Positions 7,062 through 14,900 of a DNA stretch of 16,733 nt are shown here, piece by piece. The notes below the pieces were generated by a model. It saw only the letters and a list, made by a program, of their open reading frames with translations. It made no database searches and was not told where the DNA came from. Every line of letters begins with the position of its first letter. Within the stretch, counting starts at the first letter, position 1. Location: contig CALATK010000137.1 in NCBI GenBank assembly GCA_937891805.1, forward strand, positions 1 through 16,733. Reading direction: 5' to 3'. A program made the translations under genes and the position numbers. This stretch comes from an uncultured Fibrobacter sp. Its GTDB lineage: Bacteria > Fibrobacterota > Fibrobacteria > Fibrobacterales > Fibrobacteraceae.

Positions 7062-7480
7062 TGCATAACTCCCTGTTTGACAAGTTCTCTGTATTGCTTC
7101 AGTTTTGTAAATGCTGTCCCGAGTTTCATCGGTTCCTTTTTGTGTTTCAATTCCGCGCATAACAAAATGAGCGTGCTGATTTCGTTTATTGCCATGCAGA
7201 AATATATTCTAAAAACTCCGCCTTTCGCCTGCTTTGGAATTCGCATCTCGTACAAGCCGTCATATTCCTTCGGAAACTTGTAAATTTGTTCATTCAGCAA
7301 AAAAGGCGACAAATCCATAACAGTCGAAAGGACCTTCAGAAAACTCTTGACCCGTAGATACAAATCAGGACGATGCCTTGACAGATCCTTTATTTCTTTG
7401 CCGACATCTCCTACTTCGTCTTTGGGTTCCGATTTGTCGGTCTCAAAAAATTGCACATTCGGAAAGAATTTGAACTTCAT
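7058..7480 (-). CDS. HigB-like (RelE superfamily, Gp49-type) toxin
   Basis: The 140-residue protein carries the signature of phage-derived Gp49-like/HigB toxins: YKFPKEYDGLYEMRIPK (about 67-83), GGVFRIYFCM (87-96), then LILLCAELKHKKEPMK (104-119), matching the family's 'L.ELR....G..R..Y......LLL..F.KK....P' pattern. Such toxins cut mRNA at the ribosome. Catalytic residues in this family are poorly conserved, so I name none. It precedes the antitoxin and overlaps it by 4 bp, the toxin-first order of higBA modules. The start codon is only 6 nt after a predicted -10 box, with no Shine-Dalgarno, which suggests a leaderless mRNA. Confidence 0.8.
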   Translation of the reverse strand: MKFKFFPNVQFFETDKSEPKDEVGDVGKEIKDLSRHRPDLYLRVKSFLKVLSTVMDLSPFLLNEQIYKFPKEYDGLYEMRIPKQAKGGVFRIYFCMAINEISTLILLCAELKHKKEPMKLGTAFTKLKQYRELVKQGVMQ

Positions 7481-7482
7481 AC

Positions 7483-7515
7483 ACTAAATATAGCATATTT
7501 GCTATATTTAGTCAA
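7483..7515 (-). promoter_or_regulatory. toxin-antitoxin promoter embedded in a 13-bp inverted-repeat operator
   Basis: ACTAAATATAGCA (7483-7495) and TGCTATATTTAGT (7500-7512) form a perfect inverted repeat with a TATT centre. On the minus strand, -35 TTGACT (7515-7510), a 17-nt spacer and -10 TATATT (7492-7487) overlap both arms. Repressor binding would therefore block polymerase, fitting autoregulation by the antitoxin. Only TAGTGT separates the -10 from the toxin ATG. Confidence 0.85.
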
Positions 7516-7581
7516 TATTTTTTTTGAAATTATGGAACTTTTCTAATGGGGAATTAACTTTACGAGTTCGTTTTCAAATTT

Positions 7582-7674
7582 AGCAGGCAATGCCTGCTGA
7601 ATTTTGTGCAAGCGGAACTTGTACAAATTTCCTATTCGCCGATACCGTAAATTTTGCAAGTGGCACTTGCAAAA
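7582..7674. repeat. cluster of three hairpins with AAATTT-type flanks
   Basis: Three consecutive palindromes are present: AGCAGGC-AAT-GCCTGCT (7582-7598), TTGTGCAAG-CGGAA-CTTGTACAA (7604-7626, one G-U pair) and TTTTGCAAGTG-G-CACTTGCAAAA (7652-7674). Each is bordered by AAATTT or AATTTTG, so they look like diverged copies of one unit whose arms change together. No gene is convincing here. This is part of the 383-bp gap between the toxin and the phosphoesterase. Confidence 0.6.
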
Positions 7675-7697
7675 ATGGAAAATCGGAATATTCCTTA

Positions 7698-7790
7698 TGG
7701 GCGTTCCCCGCGCACGCGCGGGTCGGGCTTTACTCGCTACGCTCCCGGAGCCTGTAGTCTCCGCCCTGTCGGGTGACAATCCCTAACGCG
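7698..7790. other. compact multi-helix element, candidate structured RNA or repeat
   Basis: This GC-rich block stands out from its AT-rich surroundings. An outer stem GCGTT (7701-7705) with AACGC (7785-7789) encloses three helices: hairpin CCCGCGC-AC-GCGCGGG (7707-7722), stem GGGC (7725-7728) with GCCC (7763-7766), and within it hairpin CGGAG/CTCCG (7746-7763, sharing its last base with the GCCC arm). The phrases GGGTCGGGCTTT and CAATCCCTAACG remind me of intergenic repeats in Bacteroidetes genomes, from memory only. It sits 39 bp upstream of the phosphoesterase promoter. The strand is unknown. Confidence 0.45.
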
Positions 7791-7828
7791 AAAGTTCCGT
7801 ATCGCAAAAAAGACTCGCGGTTTACCCC

Positions 7829-7857
7829 TTGACACGCAAAACCGATGAGTATAGATT
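7829..7857 (+). promoter_or_regulatory. promoter of the phosphoesterase gene
   Basis: TTGACA (7829-7834), a 17-nt spacer and TAGATT (7852-7857). The ATG begins 7 nt after the -10, so the transcript would start at or next to the start codon, the same geometry as the toxin promoter. Confidence 0.65.
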
Positions 7858-7863
7858 TAGGCC

Positions 7864-8706
7864 ATGACCTACTACTTTATCAGCGATTTGCATGTCGATT
7901 TCTATGCGCCAATGACCCGCACTGTCGCCATATTGCGCAAACATTTCGAAGCTTTCTTTGAACGCAACTTTTTACCGGCGGATGCCTGCTGCATCGCGGG
8001 CGATATTGCGAACAATTACTTCACCTACGTAGAATTCCTGAAGTTCATTGCCGAAAAATACAGTGCGGTTTATGTGTGCCTCGGAAACCACGACATCATC
8101 ACCGAATATCTGGGGCGCTTTGGAGCGGACAAGGAATTTGCTACATCCGAAAGCAAAATAAAGTACTTCCTTGCCGAAGCAGAAAAAATCCAGAACGTTC
8201 AGTTACTTGAGAACCGCATCGCAGATGGTGTCGCAGGTTGTATGGGCATGTGCGATTTCAAATACAAGCATACGCCCGCTGCATCCGAAATTGCGAACAA
8301 AATACTGTGGGCAACGCGCTGGTTCGACGGAATCCATTGGAAATACATGCAGAACAACACGGATAAACTCTGGCGGCATTACGACAGAGTTTTCCGCAAC
8401 CTTACTGCAAAACACCCGAAAATTACGATGTCGCACTTTCTGCCACTGGAATTCGATATGGCAGAACGGTACCGACAAGACCCCTACTCGAACTTCTTCT
8501 ATTTTCACGGAGCAAAATACCTCGAAAACTTGGATGACGGAAGCATTTGGCAAGCTGGCCACACGCATACCGCCATCAAGCGAGAGTACATTGACAAACT
8601 TGGCAAAAGGCACTTGCTGCTGTGCAATCCAGTGGGTTACCCCGACGAGAACCCCTTCGCAGAATACGGGCTAAAACGGGAAGATTTTGTGGTGGAAGTG
8701 GGGTGA
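7864..8706 (+). CDS. calcineurin-like metallophosphoesterase
   Basis: The 280-residue cytoplasmic protein has the full metal-binding set of the family: Asp8 and His10 in SDLH, Asp47 in AGDIANN, Asn75 and His76 in GNHD, His191 in MSHFLP, and His233 and His235 in GHTH. It should use two metal ions to hydrolyse a phosphomonoester or phosphodiester; the substrate cannot be read from the sequence. There is no signal peptide. The ATG at 7864 has no normally spaced Shine-Dalgarno and lies 7 nt after a predicted -10 box. The stop is 34 bp before the first CRISPR repeat, on the strand from which the array is transcribed, so its mRNA could read into the array. Any defence role is speculation. Confidence 0.85.
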   Translation: MTYYFISDLHVDFYAPMTRTVAILRKHFEAFFERNFLPADACCIAGDIANNYFTYVEFLKFIAEKYSAVYVCLGNHDIITEYLGRFGADKEFATSESKIKYFLAEAEKIQNVQLLENRIADGVAGCMGMCDFKYKHTPAASEIANKILWATRWFDGIHWKYMQNNTDKLWRHYDRVFRNLTAKHPKITMSHFLPLEFDMAERYRQDPYSNFFYFHGAKYLENLDDGSIWQAGHTHTAIKREYIDKLGKRHLLLCNPVGYPDENPFAEYGLKREDFVVEVG

Positions 8707-8740
8707 AATATGGAATTTACAAATATTCTCCGTATATGGC

Positions 8741-10579
8741 TGAAGGATTTGCTTTCAGAATTTCTACTTTAGGTAGAGCAGATACAACTTGAGGGTGGGC
8801 GGGGTGGCCGTGTCTTGGGTTGTGATTTGCTTTCAGAATTTCTACTTTAGGTAGAGCAGATACAACGCTGTGTGAACTCTCGTTCTGATGAAATGGGTTG
8901 TGATTTGCTTTCAGAATTTCTACTTTAGGTAGAGCAGATACAACAGCGTGTCTTAACGATAGAAGGGAATTTTGGTTGTGATTTGCTTTCAGAATTTCTA
9001 CTTTAGGTAGAGCAGATACAACCACAAATTAGCGGTCACAAAACCGAGTGAAGTTGTGATTTGCTTTCAGAATTTCTACTTTAGGTAGAGCAGATACAAC
9101 CAAGACTTTAAATTATTGAAGCCCCAACGGGTTGTGATTTGCTTTCAGAATTTCTACTTTAGGTAGAGCAGATACAACCCCCTATAACCCGCATAAGTGC
9201 GACCACAAGTTGTGATTTGCTTTCAGAATTTCTACTTTAGGTAGAGCAGATACAACTTTACACCACGCCAAGCATCAGTAAAATAAGTTGTGATTTGCTT
9301 TCAGAATTTCTACTTTAGGTAGAGCAGATACAACCAACAAAGGAACCAAAATGACAAACAGAAGTTGTGATTTGCTTTCAGAATTTCTACTTTAGGTAGA
9401 GCAGATACAACTCGTACCATAAACAAAATTAAACTCAGCCAGTTGTGATTTGCTTTCAGAATTTCTACTTTAGGTAGAGCAGATACAACTTCTTTGTGCG
9501 TACTTCGGGAGCGGCGGAAGTTGTGATTTGCTTTCAGAATTTCTACTTTAGGTAGAGCAGATACAACTAAAAAGAACTTTGCCGTAAAGTACACCAAGTT
9601 GTGATTTGCTTTCAGAATTTCTACTTTAGGTAGAGCAGATACAACAAACTCTTATACGTTCCATAGATATGAGAAGTTGTGATTTGCTTTCAGAATTTCT
9701 ACTTTAGGTAGAGCAGATACAACCAAGCGTTCAACGCATTCTCTTTTGAGGTCGTTGTGATTTGCTTTCAGAATTTCTACTTTAGGTAGAGCAGATACAA
9801 CTTTTATGATGATTGGGGGTGGTTGTGGCCTGTTGTGATTTGCTTTCAGAATTTCTACTTTAGGTAGAGCAGATACAACCAACAGGTTGAGGGGTCTCAA
9901 TTTCGGACTGTTGTGATTTGCTTTCAGAATTTCTACTTTAGGTAGAGCAGATACAACAAAGCAAGTTCTTTAGGTATCACATAGAAAGTTGTGATTTGCT
10001 TTCAGAATTTCTACTTTAGGTAGAGCAGATACAACCGGAGTTGAAAACGAAATCTTTCCTGGAGAGTTGTGATTTGCTTTCAGAATTTCTACTTTAGGTA
10101 GAGCAGATACAACTCAGAATCACCACCATAGGAATTGGGCAAGGTTGTGATTTGCTTTCAGAATTTCTACTTTAGGTAGAGCAGATACAACGTTCAGACT
10201 TTTTTAAATGACTGATACGAGTTGTGATTTGCTTTCAGAATTTCTACTTTAGGTAGAGCAGATACAACTAATCGTACTTGCTCCTGGAACTTCCAGGGTT
10301 GTGATTTGCTTTCAGAATTTCTACTTTAGGTAGAGCAGATACAACTCTTAGGCAAATCGTAACGCAAATACCATTGTTGTGATTTGCTTTCAGAATTTCT
10401 ACTTTAGGTAGAGCAGATACAACTTTTGCCAATAGTAATTATGATGATATCCAGTTGTGATTTGCTTTCAGAATTTCTACTTTAGGTAGAGCAGATACAA
10501 CTATATGCACCATAAGTCTGGGATGAAGAAGGTTGTGATTTGCTTTCAGAATTTCTACTTTAGGTAGAGCAGATACAAC
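8741..10579 (+). CRISPR. type II-C CRISPR array, 24 repeats of 48 nt, 23 spacers
   Basis: The repeat begins GTTGTGATTTGCTTTCAG, continues AATTTCTACTTTAGGTAGA and ends GCAGATACAAC. Repeats look identical except the first (8741-8788), whose first five bases are TGAAG instead of GTTGT. Twenty spacers are 30 nt and three are 29 nt (after repeats 8, 19 and 20). Pairing with the tracrRNA anti-repeat fixes transcription on the plus strand, giving crRNAs of spacer followed by repeat. The repeat is an imperfect palindrome: nt 1-5 pair with 44-48 and 7-13 with 37-43, around the inner stem TCTAC/GTAGA. The inner segment nt 19-37 is Cas12a-handle-like. I see no spacer match within the window. The upstream flank (8707-8740) is only 34 bp and shows nothing clear. 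Confidence 0.99.
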
Positions 10580-10632
10580 TGAATTGCTGTATCTGTAATT
10601 AAATCAAGGAGTTAGACCTTGATTTGAGAATC
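10580..10632. promoter_or_regulatory. candidate leader or array-flanking region with two inverted repeats
   Basis: This AT-rich stretch borders the intact terminal repeat on the cas side. CAGATACA in the last repeat (10570-10577) is inverted as TGTATCTG (10588-10595). A perfect 9-bp palindrome AAATCAAGG/CCTTGATTT lies at 10601-10625. It is the likely integration end, because the opposite end has the decayed repeat and almost no flank. Confidence 0.55.
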
Positions 10633-10665
10633 AAAAAAATCGGCCTTTTTCGGGTCGATTTTTTT
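10633..10665. terminator. bidirectional terminator between the array and cas2
   Basis: AAAAAAATCGGCC (10633-10645) and GGTCGATTTTTTT (10653-10665) pair with one G-U or mismatch position. A U-tract results on both strands. It would end array transcripts on the plus strand and the cas operon on the minus strand, as expected for convergent units. Confidence 0.85.
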
Positions 10666-10683
10666 GTTTTTATGTCATTTTTC

Positions 10684-11016
10684 TCAAAAGAGTTCAAGTT
10701 GAGAGGATGCCCTAGGCGGAGACTTCTCCTTTTTTCCATAGAAAATCTGGATTTTGCCAAATTGTTTATCAGTGATGCATAAAATGCTAACAGAACCTTT
10801 GGGTGGCATCATGCTCTTAATTCGTTTTATATGAACCTCTGCGTTCTCGACAGAAGCGCAGTGGCGGACGTAGATGGATAACTGGAATCGGGAAAAACCA
10901 TCGCGAAGGAGATCCTTGCGAAATTGAGAATGCCTCATTCGCTCAATCTTGGTTTCCGTTGGTAAATCAAAGAAACACAGAATCCACATAATTCTGTACT
11001 CACTAAGCCGGTCCAT
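10684..11016 (-). CDS. cas2: CRISPR-associated endonuclease Cas2, type II
   Basis: The 110-residue protein has the Cas2 start WILCFFDLPTETKIERMRH (11-29), with the conserved metal-site Asp17, then the ferredoxin-like strands and helices and a C-terminal QIFYGKK. Cas2 dimerises and bridges two Cas1 dimers in the spacer-integration complex. The ATG at 11014-11016 is one base after the cas1 stop and has AGAGG upstream inside the cas1 end, implying translational coupling. It is the last gene of cas9-cas1-cas2, and no csn2 or cas4 follows, which defines subtype II-C. Confidence 0.95.
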   Translation of the reverse strand: MDRLSEYRIMWILCFFDLPTETKIERMRHSQFRKDLLRDGFSRFQLSIYVRHCASVENAEVHIKRIKSMMPPKGSVSILCITDKQFGKIQIFYGKKEKSPPRASSQLELF

Positions 11017-11017
11017 C

Positions 11018-11914
11018 CTATACCTCTGGATAGAGCAATTTTCTTGTTGTTCCTAAATAACACTTAGCAAGCGAAGCCGTTGTTGTTGAAACCGCATTCA
11101 TCAGCGGGCTTCGAATTCCGTCAATAACACAATCAAGTACAGGTATTTTTAAAAGCTTTGCTTTAATTTCAGTTGAAAGATCTGAAGGATATTCATCCAT
11201 TTCTGCTAAAATGTCTAAAACTAATTTGTCTATAATTGGCCGGTATGGTTCCATGATATCATCCGCCAAACAATAGGCATTATAGCGGTTATGATGATGA
11301 ATGCCCAATGTCGGCAGCAAACCGCTTGAAACCAAAGCTCTTGCAACTACTCCTCGCAATATGGCGTAGCCATAATTCAACATATTGTTCGGCGATACCC
11401 CATTACGGTCACGAACGAAATCAGGAATGTTGGGGAACAACTCTTTCCAATAGTAGGCTGCTGCAACGGCTTCTCGATTATCTACGTCTCCACTTCGTAC
11501 GGAGTTTGCCCAAGCTGTCATATTGCCTATTTCGGCGTTTCTTGTGGCCTTCAAGATGGCTGCTTGATTCAAAATTTTCTGTTGGACCGTTTGTTGCCAT
11601 AGTTGCTTTTTTAATGGAAGAGATGCTTCTATCTGTGCTTGGAACCTTTCGCTTTGCAGGGTGTTTCCTGAAAGGGGAAGTAGTAAGCCTGAGGGTAAAT
11701 GCGTCTTATCGCAGTTGATGATTGCACAATTATTCTCTAGCAGGGCTCCGAGCAAAGCGTTGGTCACTGTAATTTGGGGAGAATCAAGGACGATATAGGC
11801 GATGTCTTCAATAGCCGCAGTAACGATTTCGTCGTCGCGTTTCTTAATGACAAGCTGTTTGTCCTTTAGGCTTAAATACGCCTGATTCCCAAAATATAAT
11901 GTCCGTTTGATCAT
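11018..11914 (-). CDS. cas1: CRISPR-associated integrase Cas1, type II
   Basis: The 298-residue protein has an N-terminal beta domain (about 1-80) and an alpha-helical catalytic domain. Expected metal ligands are present: Glu148 in NREAVAAAYYW, the His cluster 206-208 in LGIHHHN, and Glu222 in DDIMEPYRP. The LNYGYAILR motif (about 179-187) is typical of type II Cas1. It inserts new spacers at the leader end together with Cas2, and in type II with Cas9 and tracrRNA helping PAM selection. The ATG lies 13 bp after the cas9 stop, so it belongs to the cas9 operon. Confidence 0.97.
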   Translation of the reverse strand: MIKRTLYFGNQAYLSLKDKQLVIKKRDDEIVTAAIEDIAYIVLDSPQITVTNALLGALLENNCAIINCDKTHLPSGLLLPLSGNTLQSERFQAQIEASLPLKKQLWQQTVQQKILNQAAILKATRNAEIGNMTAWANSVRSGDVDNREAVAAAYYWKELFPNIPDFVRDRNGVSPNNMLNYGYAILRGVVARALVSSGLLPTLGIHHHNRYNAYCLADDIMEPYRPIIDKLVLDILAEMDEYPSDLSTEIKAKLLKIPVLDCVIDGIRSPLMNAVSTTTASLAKCYLGTTRKLLYPEV

Positions 11915-11927
11915 AGGCTATACCCAT

Positions 11928-14900
11928 TTAGTATTCACCTACAGACACAATTTGACCAATATGATTTACACGAACCTTTACAATGCCGTTTAATAAACTT
12001 AAACCACCACGTTTCCACGTTTTTCCCAAAAGCTTTTTGTTGTCGTTTAGCATCGTTTCTTGATGATGTCTAAAGAAATAGTCTCTGGTTGTAAATTTTT
12101 GTACCCTATACAAGTTTGGACTAATCAATGCATTATTCTTTGAATCTAGTAAATCGATTTTTTGCGGTTCAAAACCGGTTTCTTGATTCGGGAATACAAA
12201 GAATTCATTTTGCTTCATTGTGAACAGGAATTGCCATCCTAGCTCTTTGTTGTATTCTTTGTCAATGATCGGTAATCCCTTTGTGGCTCGTTGCGTCGCT
12301 TCGTAGAACGAAACGATATGTTCTTGCAAATTGCCGTCTGCATCCTGGAAAATCGCAACATGGTGATTGTTACCAGTATTCACGAAATCATGTCCTTTTC
12401 GCAGGGCTACAGCATTGTTTACAGCACGAATAGTAACACTCTTAATAGAAATTCCTTTTTCTTTATTCAGCCAAATAGGGTTATCCATTAAATTGTCAAA
12501 AGCTTTCTTTGCATCGTTATCGTACTCAGCTAAACGATCAAGTAATATTTGCTTTATTTTTCCATCAATCACTTTTTCAATAGATTTAGCATCTTTGAAA
12601 TTTTGTGATGAAACTGCTTTACGAATAGTATAGGTCGTTTCGTATGATTTCGTTGTTACAATTTCCGGAATCTTTGTTGTGTGCATTTCGTCCAAATAAA
12701 TAGGCGATTTTGTAAGTGCATTTTTCCCCGTAAACGCTTTCTTAGCATCACCATTAAATGCATTTAGCCTTTCGAGCAAAGCGTCTCGATATTTGGCATT
12801 GCATACTGTTGCTATTTTTTCAGCAGTAAATTTTGCATCAATCTTTTCAGATTTTACATTTTCAGCCTGATAGCTTCCGTAAATAGACTCGTTGTGCAAC
12901 TGTCCACGAGGTGTTAAAGTTTGTTGCTGATTTAACTTTCCATTTTTACCCTTACTGATATTTGTATTTCGTGTTACAACCTTATTTCGCGCCTTAATTG
13001 AGATAAGGGTATTTTCCAATTGCTCTTTTGCCTGTGCGCGGAATTCATCCAACGGAATCGGAGGAATGAAACAAAGTTTCCCCTTTTCGTTCCGGTAAAG
13101 TTCTTTTTGTTCTATAGTAGCTTCAATCCTTTTCACATCCGCAGGGTTTATATTACTTAAATCATAATCCGCCAAATCTATGTATTCCTGTTCTGATTTA
13201 GGTACACGAGCATTTAAATTGTTCAAATATTGAATATAACTGCGTTTGGTAAATGCAATCGTTAAAGCGTCCATCGCATGATGACGGTGATCATTTCGTT
13301 TTGTCCAATCAATTATCTTATGAATGGTTCTGCCGTCTTTGTCCTTGAAGGCTTCTGTAAGTCCCAGCTTATTATATTTATCCCAATTTAATTCCTGCAT
13401 AACATCAACAAGTTTCCAATCTTCACGAAGGCGGTCTGTGATGGAACCTGTTGTAGGAACAATAAATTTTACAACGTCTTCAAGCATTTCTCGAGCTTTC
13501 TTCGCGATGTACTGAGAATCGCGTAAATCACGTTCAATAAAACCAGAAGGAATATCGGCTTCGTGCATTAACAAATTTTTGTATTTCGCCTTGCTAATCA
13601 TTCCTTCATTGTACATTTTGTCTATACGAGACTTGTATTGTTCTGCGCCATTTTCTCCATATTTAGCGAGAACAAAATCATAAGCGGTAGAGTTGCTTTT
13701 CTCAATGTTGATTTGCCTTTTTTCAAGCGTTTTGTTTGCAAACGAGTCGTCAAAACGCTTTGCCTGGGGAATTATATGTTCAATATCAAATTCCTTACTG
13801 AACAGTTTTTCTTGAGGAATATACGTGTCTGAATAAAGAGTTTTGAAACCATTTGATTCTAGTTCTTTATACAGTCTATAACGAAGTAAGTCATTTTTGC
13901 TAGGATGTTCCAAACCGAATTCATTTATGAGAATTTTTCTAAAATCATCATAATCAGCCGTACTTTTCTTAATGGCGTTTGTCATTTCCTCCCGTTCTTT
14001 GGCGCTCTTCTTCAATTCTCTTGCTAATTCAATTCGAACTTCGTCTGGTTTCCCATAAGTGTCAATAATTGAATTGACTACATTTACCATCTGGTTCAAA
14101 ATTTTTTCAACAACAGGATTCCTTAACGAGTTCATTGGAAGCGCGTCTAAATGATCTTTATAGACCTTATTTGCCAACTCCTCACGAGTGAGAGAACGTT
14201 TTGAGTGCTTGTATCCTGCGGATGTACAAGCGTCGCTATACATTTGACCTTGTTTCATGAAAGGCAAAATCTTTTTAATTGCCTTTGCCGAAAGACTTCC
14301 ATAAGCGTCTTCAAAGGTAACGCTTGCTAAAATGGCTGCATAGTCTTCTTCCATGTTACAAAGATTTCCAATCTTTGCAATGAGATTTCTGTTGCCAGTA
14401 ATAGACTTGTCATCTTGGAATGAATATAATAGGTGCCAAAGTTTGAATAAAGGCTGATTTTCGAGTTCTGGAGTTGTCAATGAGGAATTGTAACTCAAGA
14501 AGTCTGTTCTGATGTTCAATTTTTCGAATGAGTTCTGAACGGTATTAAAGATTTCTTTTGCAGGCATCTTTTGGAAGTTGAATTCTCCGTAACCACTCAT
14601 TTCGATAATACGTCGATAAGCATCAAATAATTTTGATTGAGTCCGGTTTCCTTCTAGTTTATCGAAGTTTAAATCGTATTCACGGTATTCCTTGTTAAAT
14701 AGAACTTTTAACGCATCTGATTTGCTTAATTGCTCCTTTACATTCAGTTCAGCAAATAATTTCTCTTTTTCGTCTTGCTTTAATGCGCAATACTCGCCAG
14801 TTTCCTTGCTTGTTAGCATCAAATTGTTTAGAACTTGCCATATACGAAATTCTTGAAAAATTGGAGATGACGCGGGAATAACTTTAGGTCCCGATGAAAC

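Noticed and set aside
7543..7779. 78-residue minus-strand open frame
   Set aside because: It runs through the three hairpins and the GC-rich element. No ribosome site or family resemblance was seen.
8717..9900. Minus-strand open frames encoding repeated SALPKVEILKANHN peptides
   Set aside because: They are the CRISPR repeats read in frame. A 48-nt repeat plus a 30-nt spacer is a multiple of three, so frames stay open until a 29-nt spacer or a stop.
8789..10531. Self-targeting spacers
   Set aside because: By eye no spacer matched the other sequence of the window. This does not test the rest of the genome.
10580..11016. csn2, cas4 or a cas12a gene near the array
   Set aside because: All coding space between the array and cas1 is cas2. 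No such gene is present in the window, so the locus is II-C and the Cas12a resemblance rests on the repeat alone.
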